DNA from: Plumapathes pennacea
Lineage: Eukaryota > Cnidaria > Anthozoa > Antipatharia > Myriopathidae
Direction: 5' to 3'
NCBI GenBank assembly: GCA_964036295.1
Contig: OZ038467.1
Span: forward strand, 2,113,501 to 2,177,500
DNA length: 64,000 nucleotides
Positions 10,248-21,463 of this stretch are shown one piece after another. Position numbers and translations under genes: made by a program. The number at the start of each line of letters is the position of its first letter. Within the stretch, counting starts at the first letter, position 1. Below the pieces are notes generated by a model that had not been told where the DNA came from, searched no databases, and saw only the letters and a program-made list of their open reading frames with translations.

Positions 10248-13200
10248 ATGGCGCCGAGTCGGGGTGTGCGGTAAGCAACAGATCGCTTTGTCCCCAACAG
10301 ACGAATGTTCGCTTATTCACAATCTGATGATCATATTTCAGTTTTGAGGGTCGCATGTTCTTTGTTTATGACCGTGAAGCTGTCAAGAAAGAGGCAGATC
10401 CTCCAGAAGATGCAATTGTTTACTTCTACCCACCAGGGGTAAGACATCGACGGTTTCAGTTTGAATGTGTATTCTTTTAGCTTGTTCAAGTCACAATATG
10501 TACGAAACCCAAAGAGTATGTTCTAAATAATCATTTTTACTACAAAGAACAAAATTCACTTTTATTTACCTACATCTGATCGTACCATATTTCGTCAGGG
10601 TAGTCGACGTTTAAGGGCGATGAAAGTACTAGGCCATTTGTGACTGGCTTCGTGGCTTTAAACATCTGTGTGATAAGCAGCAGTAATGACTCATGTTAAG
10701 CATTCCTGTGGACCCTAATATTGTGTTCGTTGTATTGATTCTTGCACGGTCTTCTATCGAGCCTTGAAATAGTAAACAATATTTGTAAATACTGGCCATG
10801 TAATTAAAAACTTCATTACCACAACTTTCTTTTAGCATTATTTTCAATAACCAGTGTATCTATGTTCTATCTTTTCTTGGAGATAAACCTTGCCTGTCAT
10901 TAGGGCCCAATTGGGTCCATACTGATAGCAGGTGTACAACTGAATTGGTTTAGTCAAGTCCCTTTGGTTACTGATTTTATTATTTAATTAAAGCCAAGCT
11001 GTCTCTTGGTGCAAGCCAGCTATCACTTTGTTTCATGTAATTGTGTGCATGTTCTCCTGTTAGTTGTTGCTGCATAAAATCCGATCAGGTACTTGTACAT
11101 ACTGTTCACTCTTGTACATACTGTTACTTCTACACTTTCTACCACTACTGCTACTAGTATCATTTTATTTGTTTGTTTGGTTGTTTTGAACACAGGCAAA
11201 CATAAACCAGCAGATCACGATATGTGGACAACTTGTTGGGATGGCCAACTTTCTGAGCGGTTTTACTGGCAAAAGATCACATGCCCTTATCAAACTGAAA
11301 ACAGAGAAAGTTGCTATGATACATGTGGGCAAATACTCACTGGTTAGTACGGCTTTGTGTGTGCACACACTACATACATGCAAATATGAAACAGGTGAGG
11401 ACAACTGGAATAAGTATTGATGTAGGTGTGTTTGGCTTGGACATTTATTTGAGAGTCAACCAACTGGATGTCTTAGTTTTAAACATAGCTTGTCATGATG
11501 TCATGATCAGTACAACTTGGGTATTTTTTTTTTTTTTTTTTCAGTGCTTTATTTAATTAGCAAATTCAAATTTGCTGGTAAGACAGAGTGCAAAGAAAGC
11601 CATGTCTGCTAAATGTTTAGTCCAGGATTACCAGACTTCCCGATGGTTCATAGTTGTCCTCAAAATAGAATTGGTCTGCCTAATAAATATATATATATTA
11701 TTTCATTGTGCCCTTTAAAAATGCCATTTTTTAAAATTATTTCCATCAACAGCAGCAGAAATCAATGAATGGACAACAAAAGAAAGAATAAACATCATAG
11801 CACAGACACAGGGCTTGATTACCTTCCTTTTCCTCCAACCTCAGGAAGTATCAAACAACCACCATCATTTACGTTACTGAAGTGATGCCTCTTTATCTTT
11901 AGGCTCTGGGAGGGACCTTGATAGAACCAGATTCCCTGATGAGCCGGCAGCTTGAGACGCTCTACCGAGTGTTTGCATTCTACCATGGCTCCATAGACCG
12001 TGTTAGAGGGGTGAGTGAGTGAATCTCATTGTATGTCTACTAGCTGGATGAATGAATAACATTGGCTCTCTTCCTTGTCTCTTCAGATGCACCAGGATCG
12101 GAGCTCCTTTGAATCAAACATGAGCATTATATGGGACTGCTACCTGCCTTTTGTCCGTCACTATGGTGATCATATGCCTGGTGTGTTTGATCCTGTTCCA
12201 TTCCTGGACCTGCCAAAGGTATTCTGTGATTTTTGTGATCGACTTTCAACCAATCTACTCTCCACATTATCTCTCCAGAGGTATGTCATACAGAAAGGAG
12301 AATATGATATTTTTGAAAATAAATAAATAAATAAATGAAAATAAAATAAATAAAAAAGTAAATAAAAATAGATAAATTAAATTAAATTAAATTAAAATAG
12401 AATATATAAAATAATATAAAATAAGTTTTCTCTACCAAAAGCTGCATCACTCATACATTTAATGAATGGTTGGGCCAATCTGTATTTTGCACTTAGAAGT
12501 GAAAGGCTTACATAAGAGGTACTTATAAGCTGCATTTTCCTGAAAGTTATCAGAAGAAAAGAAACAAATAAATCAAGCAATCAACACTCACTCAAATATC
12601 TTTTTTTCGCCCTTGTATAAAGACTGAGAAGTTGATCACTGACTGTGTTGCTTGTCTCTGGTTGTAGAAGGCTGCATCAGGCTTCATGAAAGCATCACAT
12701 TTCCTCCAGGCCTGTCAGCGCAGACGCCATGTTTTGGTTGGATGCCTATTGTACAACAACAGGTACAGGATAACAACATGTGCATGATAAAGTTTGATTG
12801 ATTCCCTAACTTTCCCCAAATAGGTATGAAACCGGTAGTGTTAGAAATTGAACTGGAAAAAAAAAAAAAATGGAATAATCATAGTCATAGTGTACGATTT
12901 ATGCAGTCGAAAATTAGACTTGATGTTCAAACTTTGCTTAGAGAGGCTCAAACAATGGCATTTGCTCTAAATTTGTCTCATGAAAAGTTTGGCATCTGCA
13001 TTTGGCTTAACATCAATTCATGCAGTGGCTGCATTAGCAGATTTACCACTGCAAATATGTCACTATGTTCACTGTAGGTAACTGGGTTCTGTGAGTGAGT
13101 AGAGTGACCATGTGTGTATCTGAGTAAATATATAAATGAGTGGTTGGTTGGGAGAGAGAGAGAGAAGGAAACAGTCCTGAGGGAGGGAGGGTGAGCTACA

Positions 13201-15429
13201 AAAACTGCATATATTGTTTCTCAACTTTTCCGTCTTTTTTTTTTTCAGTGTGCTGTGCACTCAGTTGGATCCAGATATCACGTCCAGAGTCTTGCTTCTA
13301 AAGCCCAACCAGAGTCATGTACGTTTACTGCCCTGATCTACACATTTTCCTTTCCTCTCCTCTACTGGTATCTTCTGTGTGATGTTGGGCATGCTATAAG
13401 TGACAGTTATATAATTATTTATTTTTATTTCAAATTTGTCTCTCACTGTCTCCTTTGTTTTCTTTTCTTTAGTCTTGTCTTTTTTTCTCTTCCGTTCCTT
13501 TTCTCTCCTTTCTTTCTTTAACTTTTCCCCTTTTTTCATCAGCATCCGGCTCAGTCTGTCAAGACTGGTAAGTGAGTCATTCACACGCTAAGCGCTTGAT
13601 TTTTCGACAAAGCTACCAAGTAGATAAGGTCCACTCTTTTTTTGTAGATTTTCATCTCCCGTTCGGTCTGAGGATCCTGGACTGTTTCGTCACGTTCGAT
13701 GAGTACGTAGCAGTTTATGACGCCCTTGCCCAGTCTCCTTACCGACAGCAGAATGCGGCAAACTCTGCGGGGACATTTCCGGATGTTTATTCCACACCTG
13801 GAAGTTACGAAAGAAACAATTCTACCACGGAAACGGCGTCAAGGCAATCGAATGTGACACATACAGATCCACAGGGTTCTAGTACTGAAGATTTTGTAGA
13901 AAATGAAAAGCTCCGGAATGAAAGCGGTTCCCAGAAATCTGATTCAAGCGAAAGAGAATGTAAGAGAACTACTCAGGGGGAGGGATGCGAATTAGTGGAA
14001 AATAAAGGCGAAGGAAACCCTAAGGATTCGAGCCTTTCAAGCCGTGCCCAAGTAGAGCTTCCAGATGGAGGAGGATCAGAAAAGCACGCCGATTTAGAGG
14101 GTGAAACCGTGAATAAAAAGAAAGAGAAGGACGCTACTGTTGTACCAATACAAATTGTAAAAGGTGTAAGTTTACAAGGTGAAGACAACTTTCGTGATAA
14201 CAAAAGTCACAGCCCAACTTCGGATCCTGCCCAGGTGTCAAGCGAGCATGAGTTGGTTATGGAGGCTATTAACGTGCAAGAACTACGAGTGGTTGAGTGT
14301 TGTTTCCAAGAAGATGAAGGCTCGATAAAACAGGCGTATCCTATAATAACACATCCGCGCCAAGCAGCACAGGTTTCTGGCACTGAAACAGAGTTGCGCC
14401 AGTCTACCTCAGAACAAGAAGACGTTTGTTCAGAAGGAGGAAGTTGCGCTGATTGTGCGGAACACACTGAGTCAGCCTCGGAAGATATTCCGCTTGACAG
14501 GGCGGTTTCTTTAGCTGCTACTGTTGATGTCTCTGCGACTAGTGATCTGGAGTCGCTTTGTCGAGTTTTTCTAGAAGACATCATCAACGAAGTCACGGCC
14601 GGGCTGGAGACGCGAGAAAGTTATCATGATGTCCAAGGCGCAGTGACGAGATTGCAAGGCGATGTGTTGTTCGCAGCCGGAGCTGAAAGTAGCCGGGAAA
14701 AAATTCCTGAAACTTGTGCCACATGTAAGGGAACGAGTCTATTCAATGAAACTCGCTCTTGCGGTGGAGATGATAGGAAGATGGATGAACAGGTCTCGTG
14801 TGAGGAAACTTCCTCTCTCTGTCGTTGTGCTGGTGCTTGTAAGGATTCTCGTAGAGATCCGTCTGTCAGTGAAGCAAACGCAGACTGTGTAAATAAATCA
14901 CCAGTAGCTTGTGGCTCGTCCTCCACGCGAAATCGTAGCGTCAAGTTTGAGAATACCATTGAGGTGTTCTGTGTAAGGGAAAGTGTTGGAGACGAACACG
15001 ATACAAATAATGAAAACTATGAAGAAAACAAACTTGCCGAAGACACTCGTCATGACTTAGAAGCACAGACCGATTCAACTTCCAGCAGTGTGACTCAAAC
15101 ACAGCCGTCTGTAGAAACAGACTCTGGTGTGTCTTTGAACAATTCTCAGACTGAAGACCGAGATGGCACTACTTCAGGAGCCCAACACCAAGAGGCTGGG
15201 GAGAGTGATGTCATAATTGACGCAACACGATCATCTGTGTCACATGACGAAGAGCTGTTGGAAGAGGAGAGGGAGGAGGGGCAAAATCTCAATCAAGTGA
15301 GTGACACGGAGCGTTTCTCTGTCGAATAGCAGGGACAGCTTGCTAAGGTCTCACAGCAGTTGCTGTTTCGCTTTCCCTCCTAAAAGAAATTCTGATTTGG
15401 TTTCTTTTTGTTTCAGTGAGTCACTCGCT

Positions 15430-15461
<32 letters not shown>

Positions 15462-16600
15462 GTCTCTAGGTTGAGGGAATGGCACCCGTCAACTTGTATG
15501 TCCAGGCCCACTCGGAAATAGTGCTCATTCTTCTGGCCGAGCCGGGCCTAAAGAGTGATCAAGAAGCTATCAAAGCTCTGGTAGGTCACATGAACGTGAT
15601 ATTATGGTTATTCTAAACTGTGTGCTCTGAGTTTCTTAGTCCAGGCCAGTGAATGTCAATGATTTAACCACTCATTTTTGGGCCTTTCTATATTAATTAT
15701 CAGTAAAATTGTTAGGATGTCCGATATCTTAATTATTGTTTTTTTGTTTATTTTTGTTTACAGTGGGAAACTTCTCTGAACCAGCTGGGAGAACTGGAGG
15801 CACTGGTCAAACAATCCGTCGGCAGCACGGCGCAATCGGTGAGAAAAATCAGATCCAAACAAAGCGTACGTAATCGTTACAATCGTTACTTCAAGTAAGC
15901 CATACTTACTGCAAGTCACTTACTGGGAAGTTTGTTGCTGTAAAGAGTTGTTGACCAGAACTGAACGGATGGGTTGAGTCTCGGTTGCAGTTAAGTGATA
16001 AGATAATCTGAATGCATTTGACTGAATCTTGTAGGACATTAAGGAGGACTTCAGTTACTTGGTGTACGACAGGTTTGAGAAAGCTATGAAAGGTAAGAAC
16101 AGAGAGTGTTACTACAGTACCGTACAAAATATACATACATGCATCATGACACACGTACGTACATACATACATACGACGCCGTTTTTTTATAAGCTAGTGT
16201 GTCATGTTTGTGTACGAAGTGCTCTTCTTTTGTGCCAGGAAATCTTCGTGAGCCTGTCACGCAAGCAGATCACGTGTTTTGTGACACGGCCAAGTTCGTT
16301 CATGAGCAGTTCGACAACTGTCCATCCCTCCGTGACGTCACGCTCAGGTTGGTGTCCTAGTTGTGACAACTTTGGGCTAACTCCATATCAAAGACATCGT
16401 TTTGTTTCTTTGTTCGTTTTTGCAGGAGTCGCTCCTCGGGAGTGTACTGCAAGAGGAGCCTGGGACGAGAGACCTACTTCCAGCAGAAGGGCTCGTTTAG
16501 AGCTGTTCCTGGTGTGCCCTCTCCCCGGGACCCGACGTTCACTCTAGAAAAACGAACCAGCAAAGTTCTGTTAAAAGAACATGGCATAAATGTATTTTGA
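10248..16600 (+). CDS. HPS4: HPS4 homologue, BLOC-3 complex subunit
   Basis: Fourteen coding exons: 10248-10270, 10342-10438, 11196-11342, 11903-12010, 12087-12218, 12668-12762, 13249-13318, 13543-13567, 13648-15296, 15470-15580, 15764-15838, 16035-16092, 16239-16347, 16426-16600, about 957 residues. All junctions are GT-AG and keep phase. With HPS1, HPS4 forms BLOC-3, the exchange factor for Rab32/Rab38 in lysosome-related organelle biogenesis. Family matches: the N-terminal longin-like region (FFVYDREAV, then IVYFYPPG; exon 3 CGQLVGMANFL; exon 4 LIEPDSLMSRQL), exon 7 VLCTQLDPDI, exon 10 VNLYVQAHSEIVL, and the C-terminal block ETYFQQ...LLKEHGINVF, which closely matches the human HPS4 tail. 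Exon 9 alone gives about 550 residues of acidic Ser/Glu-rich, probably disordered linker, so the protein is longer than human HPS4 (about 700). The start was chosen because the first exon splices in phase into the conserved region. Confidence 0.93.
12319..12424. repeat. AAATA/AAATTA low-complexity tract
   Basis: An A-rich run of AAATA and AAATTA units in HPS4 intron 5. Confidence 0.9.
15434..15461. repeat. Poly-T tract before HPS4 exon 10
   Basis: A T homopolymer of about 28 bases directly upstream of the splice acceptor at 15468-15469, where it may act as the polypyrimidine tract. Confidence 0.9.
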
Positions 16601-16801
16601 TGCAACTGTGGACACTCAAAGCATCCACAAGCCCAAGAATGACGACAGAGGGGCTGGATGATATTTGAGAATGTTGGCTCGCATGAAGATAGAATGATGC
16701 TTTGATGCTTATCTAGTTCATTGAGCTATTCCATCTTTTGGTGGTGATTTCCATACAGATAGAGTGTCTGCAATCTGGACAGCTGGTTTCTTATATTTGA
16801 T

Positions 16802-16807
16802 AATAAA
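16802..16807 (+). terminator. Candidate AATAAA polyadenylation signal of HPS4
   Basis: The first AATAAA downstream of the HPS4 stop, about 200 bases into the 3' UTR. It would end the transcript before the convergent deaminase gene on the other strand. Confidence 0.55.
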
Positions 16808-17468
16808 CTTCCACCTTGACTATCTCCCGTATGAGTACTGTTATCGAAGCCTTCAGAGAAATCTTCAAAAACAATTCTAGCTCCGGCATTTCCACTATCA
16901 ACAGTCTCGTAGACAGCCTGCAGCATGTATACAGGCATCCATTGTTCAGTGTCCATTGGGGGTTGATCTTTCCTACTACATGTTAACCCTTTCACGACAT
17001 TAACCAGGGTGCACAAGAACGAAATAGTTCTTAGGTCCTTTCCTCAGTATGCGTTTAATGCAAGGGTTGCCTTGGTTTACTTTAGTTTATTAAATTCGTC
17101 ATACACACTAAATATATACAAAAGAATGGAGTTCAATGACAGGACTTGCGTCCCAATTGATATCCAATCCCTAACGGAACTTAGATATAAAAATCTATCT
17201 AAAACAAGAAATCTAAGATATAAGAGATGTATTAAACCACTAACTATAAGCTATAGACTAATAGATTACAAATGCGGTTATATAAGAATTATCTAATTCT
17301 TGTCTAAAAGTACATTTTTATATAAAACGAATGTCTAAAACAACATATTTTTATAGAATGAATGTCTTATCTAAAAGTACACAATTAGTCTAGAAATAGA
17401 ATAATTCGAAATAATGCTCCGCGTGTGTGGTGGTTGCTCCTACATGACCAGAATGTGTTTCAGTTGGT
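16808..17468. other. Convergent spacer between HPS4 and the deaminase
   Basis: AT-rich DNA with degenerate repeats of the AATCTAAGATATAA and GTCTAAAA type (17150-17400). No supported gene. The interval 17399-17450 is similar to 19457-19510, so it is part of the unit duplicated with the deaminases, probably 3' UTR on the minus strand. Confidence 0.55.
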
Positions 17469-18494
17469 TCAAAGCTGCTGTAATTCCGCATCGAGATTCT
17501 GTACAGCATTTTCTGGAAATAATTTGGCGAAGAACTCCCGGTCTATCTTTTCTCGATTCTTTCTCCTATTTTCTGTAGCCCTCTCATGACACTCGGCGAA
17601 TTGATTTTCATCCAAGTTGACAAACTCTTTGTTACTGAGAAAATCTTGCCAAGCCTGTTTTTCAGCTAGTAAATAAAGTTTCACTCCAGAAGCATTCAGG
17701 CTTTGCAGTCCGTTCTTATTTTTCTCTGCTTCCTCTTTTGTGTTGCCACCGGTTTTCTTAGGGTTTTTCCACTCGTGAGTACGAAAAAAGTTAGCAAATG
17801 TTAACGATATGCTGACTCCTTGCTCGGTTGCGAAATTTCTTATTGCCTCTGCACATTCGCTGCAAGGAGAGTAGTTTTGAAATATACTTATATGCTTCCG
17901 CATTTCAGGCGAGTTTCCTGCGTCTTCAGACGGGTTTGGTGCGTCTTCAGGTGTGTTTGGTGCGTCTTCAGACGGGTTTGGTGCGTCTTCAGGCGTGTTT
18001 GGTGCGTCTTCAGACGGGTTTGGTGCGTCTTCAGGCGTGTTTGGTGCGTCTTCAGACGGGTTTAGTGCGTCTTCAGACTGGTTTGGTGCGTTTTCAGGCG
18101 TGTTTGGTGCGTCTTCGGGCGTGTTTGGTGCGTTTTCAGGCGTGTTTGATGCGTCTTCAGGCGTGTTTGGTGCGTTTTCAGGCGGGTTTGCTGCAACTTC
18201 AGGCGGGTTTGGTGCGTCTCCAGCCGGGTTTCCTGCGTCTTCAGGCGGGTATGCTGCTCCACCGCCCTGCTTCAGGGCTTGTAAGAGTTGCATCTCTGCG
18301 TGGCCGTTGTAGTCGTTTTTGAATCTGAAAACCGCATTGTTAGTCAAAGGATTATTATAATAATTCGTGACTCTACAGAGAACAGCAACTGAATTCGGAC
18401 CACAAGGCCATTGATCGGGGTCTCGGGACCCATAATTTGAGCGGATAATAAAATGTTTCGATACATAGTCGGCGGTCAGGGGTTCAATCATCAT
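17469..18494 (-). CDS. AID/APOBEC-like cytidine deaminase with repeat insertion (copy 1)
   Basis: A single open coding exon on the minus strand, 341 residues from the ATG at 18494; the reading frame extends to 18545. Zinc-deaminase signatures are clear: HAE at residues 65-67 (catalytic Glu67) and PCSEC at about 210-214, in the context FQNYSPCSECAEAI. Downstream, ISLTFANFFRTHEW and GLQSLNASGVKLYLLA followed by W-x2-F match the strand and helix layout after the PCxxC helix in AID/APOBEC enzymes. The expected chemistry is hydrolytic deamination of cytidine to uridine in polynucleotide. Between the motifs lie about 115 residues of an 8-residue repeat (EDAPNTP-type), where the family normally has about 25-35. 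A minus-strand splice acceptor (TGTGTCAG, just upstream of 18512) and a donor further upstream (CCAAG/GTGTGC at about 18549) are conserved in copy 2 and suggest a 5' UTR exon. Because phase differs between copies there, the ATG-ATG start is preferred. Substrate and location are unknown; no signal peptide is seen. Confidence 0.82.
   Translation of the reverse strand: MMIEPLTADYVSKHFIIRSNYGSRDPDQWPCGPNSVAVLCRVTNYYNNPLTNNAVFRFKNDYNGHAEMQLLQALKQGGGAAYPPEDAGNPAGDAPNPPEVAANPPENAPNTPEDASNTPENAPNTPEDAPNTPENAPNQSEDALNPSEDAPNTPEDAPNPSEDAPNTPEDAPNPSEDAPNTPEDAPNPSEDAGNSPEMRKHISIFQNYSPCSECAEAIRNFATEQGVSISLTFANFFRTHEWKNPKKTGGNTKEEAEKNKNGLQSLNASGVKLYLLAEKQAWQDFLSNKEFVNLDENQFAECHERATENRRKNREKIDREFFAKLFPENAVQNLDAELQQL
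17908..18256 (-). repeat. 24-bp coding minisatellite inside the deaminase
   Basis: About 14 copies of a 24-bp unit encoding (T/P)(P/S)EDAPN-type octapeptides on the minus strand. The middle part has a 48-bp higher-order alternation (ACGGGTTTGG versus GCGTGTTTGG on the plus strand). The unit length keeps the frame, and the edges degrade in sequence, as expected of an expanding array. It falls exactly between the HAE and PCxxC motifs. Confidence 0.95.
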
Positions 18495-18599
18495 ACTAGT
18501 AGAATCGGAGTACTGACACATTCGGCAAACAGAATTTCGAGGCACACCTTGGTACAGTCAATACCAAATACGGATGGCTCCCCACAGCGACCACGAGTT

Positions 18600-19532
18600 G
18601 TTGTGAAGCAACTGAAAAGTCAAACAAAACAAAACAAGAAAGGGAAAGAAGAATTTGCATACAGCCGGAAGTTCGCGTAATGGCCGGACTCGGAATCAGG
18701 AAGGCGTGTGGTTAGTCAACTGTAGCCCATATACATAAACGTACACCTTGTGTAAAAAAGGCCTTTTAATAGTTCATCTCCCAGCAATGATAGAGGTTTT
18801 CTAGACGTTTTGTCCTCCAGGGCGAGGGGACGTTTGGGTATACCGGTACATGAGTCTAATACAACTACATGGATCGTGCAGAGTTACGCACGAAATCAAA
18901 TAAATTCTGAATCCATAAATATTCTGTTGCAGCTTGTCTATTATCAACGACTGTGCATTATACTATTATGTACAGACTACTGCTCTTGAGTCGGCTTTAA
19001 CTCTTAACTTGGAGCAACCCATGAAGGTACAAGTAAGTTATTTTAATACTAACTGTACACTGTAAAAAGAACCATTAGTATGCTCGTAATACAGCACATT
19101 CGATAAAAATTATACATACGGTACAAATCCTTTGCTACAATATGCTACAAAGCATTGCAATATTTCAAATGCATGATACACTGACGGACATCTACAAAGA
19201 GAAAAGTTGAACTGACATTATAGAGGATATTACACGGCGGCTTGAAGATGTGGCTTTTATTTTCTCGTGGTAAAAACAATATTTTTACTCGCCCGGAATG
19301 CTTATTTACGCGTTTCCCTTCCGCTACGACAGCGTTAGCCAGCCTGATACTTCTTAGTGTGCGACTCTTCTGCATGAACATGGAACGTAGCTAAGTTTAC
19401 TGACAACATTAAAGACAAAAGGCAAACGATACGGGCAGTCTAGAAATTATTTAGAAGAATAATTTGAAATAATGCCCCGGGGTGTGGTGGTTGCTCCACT
19501 TGAACAGGATATCTTTCGTCGATCCCAAGCTT
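18600..19532. other. Spacer between the two deaminase copies
   Basis: No gene supported. It holds a fragment of an interspersed element (19219-19300) and, at its right end (19457-19510), DNA similar to 17399-17450, the shared downstream flank of the duplicated deaminase. Confidence 0.5.
19219..19300. repeat. Fragment of the ATATTACACGGCGG hairpin element
   Basis: Matches the left arm of the elements at 33784-34123 and 57983-58323 (AGAGGATATTACACGGCGGC, then GGTAAAAACAATATTTT). The remainder is missing, so this is a truncated or solo-arm copy. Confidence 0.75.
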
Positions 19533-20206
19533 TTAGATTGCCGCACCGAGATCCTCCACCACATCATCCGCTGGAAATAAATCGGCGAAGATCTTATGGT
19601 CTATGGCTTCTCTTTCGATTCTTTTATCTTCTGTAGCCTTCGCATAGCACTCGTTGAATTGATTTCCATCCAAGGTGACAAAGTCTTTGTTTCTGAGAAA
19701 ATATTTCCAAGCCTCAATCCCAGCTAGTAAATGAAAATTCACTCCAGCGTTCTTTAGGCTGATCAGTCCGGCCTTATTTTGTTCTGCTGTAACTTTTGTA
19801 GTCTTTCCACACCCGTGAGTACGATAAAAGTTAGCGAATGTTATTGATATTTTGAATTCTTGTCCAGCTTTGTTCATCCTGTTTTTGAAAGCTATTATTT
19901 TATTTGCACAGTCGCTGCAAGGGAGTAGTTTTGAAATATATTCAAGTTCATTCCAGACGGCCTGTTTTCTGCGTATTTAGCAGCTTCATCGTCCAGTGCT
20001 CTTAAGAGGTGTTCCTCGGCGTGGTTTGAGTCGTTTTTGAAGATGAAAACCGGTCTGATGCCAGGAAAAGGATTACCATCATTCCCCGCAACCTTACAGA
20101 GAACAAGTGTGGAATGAGGCCAATGATCAGGGCTATAGGAGTGATATTTTGTCCTGATGATGAACTGTGTTGTTATATCTTTGTCGGACAGGCGAGGATT
20201 CATCAT
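19533..20206 (-). pseudogene. AID/APOBEC-like deaminase copy 2, frameshifted in PCxxC
   Basis: Tandem paralogue of the 17469-18494 gene on the same strand. The N-terminal part (from the ATG-ATG at 20206) shares FIIR, the D-x-WP block, FKND and the HAE motif at residues 62-64; the C-terminal part shares FANFYRTHG, the GVNFHLLAG segment and the NQFNECYAKATEDKR-type helix. Between them the frame breaks at about 19918-19925: relative to copy 1 one base is missing inside the codons for Ser-Pro of SPCSxC, and the upstream frame stops 18 bases later. With the break ignored, HAE-to-PC spacing would be about 31 residues, normal for the family, with no repeat insertion. The lesion lies in a short CCC/GGG run, so it could be a sequencing or assembly error; otherwise the copy is a recent pseudogene, because the remaining frame is intact. 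A conserved upstream splice donor/acceptor pair (GCCAG/GTGCGT and TTCTTAG) suggests a leader exon as in copy 1. Confidence 0.75.
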
Positions 20207-20299
20207 AAGAATCAGGGTCACTAAGAAGTTTAACGAACAAATTTTAGTCGATACAAGACGCACCTGGCACGGTCAACGCCATAAATGGAGGGCGTTCAC

Positions 20300-21460
20300 G
20301 AAGGCAGATTTTGACAGTTAAATGTTATTAAGTTTCTGAATTAAACCACAAGAAGCTTACTCAAAGTATAATATATTAACTGAGGCTTTAACCACAAGTG
20401 TTTGTATTGTGGTGGAGAATCGTGAGGGAGTAATAAATTAGTATTCCAAAGTTTATCATTGGTTTGTCAGTTAAAAACATTCTCGAACTCACGTTAATAA
20501 TTCATTAATTTTAGCCAACCAGCGCATCGCATTTGAACAGGTGGATGGGTTTTGATACAACGTTAAACACTGGTTCGAGTGTCTAATCCCGAATTTCCAA
20601 CTCTTTGGATAAAATTTCTTAATTCGCAAACATTCCTTTGAGAAGCCATTTCAAAAACTAGTGCAAACACCGAGAACAATGAAAGCACGAGGCCGCTTTG
20701 GCCGCCGGTTCTTTTACAGTTGTTTCAACTTCAGGACAATTTTGTGAACATGCCCTGAGTTACTGCTCAAACATACGTTTCACTACTGATAACATGATGA
20801 CAATATGCAGCAAATAGAACCAAAAAAAAGAGCCCCGGAAGAAGACAAACACTCCAATTGGTTGGTGACAAACGGACATGTCTCCAAACCACTGGAAGCG
20901 TGTTCCAGGCGAGCCTCAGATACTGAAAGCAGGGCGCGAAAGACTAGCTGAGAGAAGAGCCGACTTTATTCCTGTCTCGCCTCATTCTTTTGCGCGTTGT
21001 TTCTTTTCTTTTCTATTTTCTTCCCCTACCCTTTAGCTGTCAGCTGAGAGCCTCCTACGCATTCGAGACGGAGCGAGACTAAGAGATTACGTAGGAGGTC
21101 AGCAGGAGACCAGGAGTAGGCTAGTTCACGACCGGTCTCATTATACTGTGATAACAGTAAATGGTTTCACAGTTTACTCGGCCTCGTTCTTTCACAAAAT
21201 GCACTTGGCAGTTACACCCCCCTCCCCCCCAAAGAGTTGTGGCACCCTTTATAGAGTATAGAAAAGCAGCTGAAAAAAAAAAGAAAGGAAAAATGATGCT
21301 TTTCGAACATTTGAAAGCTGGGTCGTTGAGGATGGCTGGCCAACAGAAAAGTTATTTTGGCATTTCATAGAGGTTCCAAAACTCGTCCCTGGCCCGATTG
21401 AGAAGTTTGCAAAGGTCACGGGTTGAAAGCCTGGGCGGAACGAATGGAGGGCTAACGCTC
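20300..21460. other. Spacer with repeat-derived DNA
   Basis: No gene supported. The interval 21350-21450 (GGCATTTCATAGAGGTTCCA, then GGTTGAAAGCCTGGGCGGAA) resembles 40945-41100, so it is an interspersed repeat of unknown class. The tail at 21447-21466 (GGGCTAACGCTCGAAACGTC) also resembles 7340-7361 and 59573-59600. Confidence 0.5.
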
Positions 21461-21463
21461 GAA

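Noticed and set aside
14207..14959. Minus-strand open frames within HPS4 exon 9
   Set aside because: They are antisense shadows of a long acidic coding exon.
16059..16547. Open frame of 162 codons on the plus strand
   Set aside because: It crosses HPS4 exons 12-14 and introns in other frames; the spliced HPS4 frame explains the conserved residues.
17820..18322. Open frames on the plus strand across the deaminase repeat
   Set aside because: The 24-bp array keeps several frames open at once; only the minus-strand frame continues into the HAE and PCxxC motifs.
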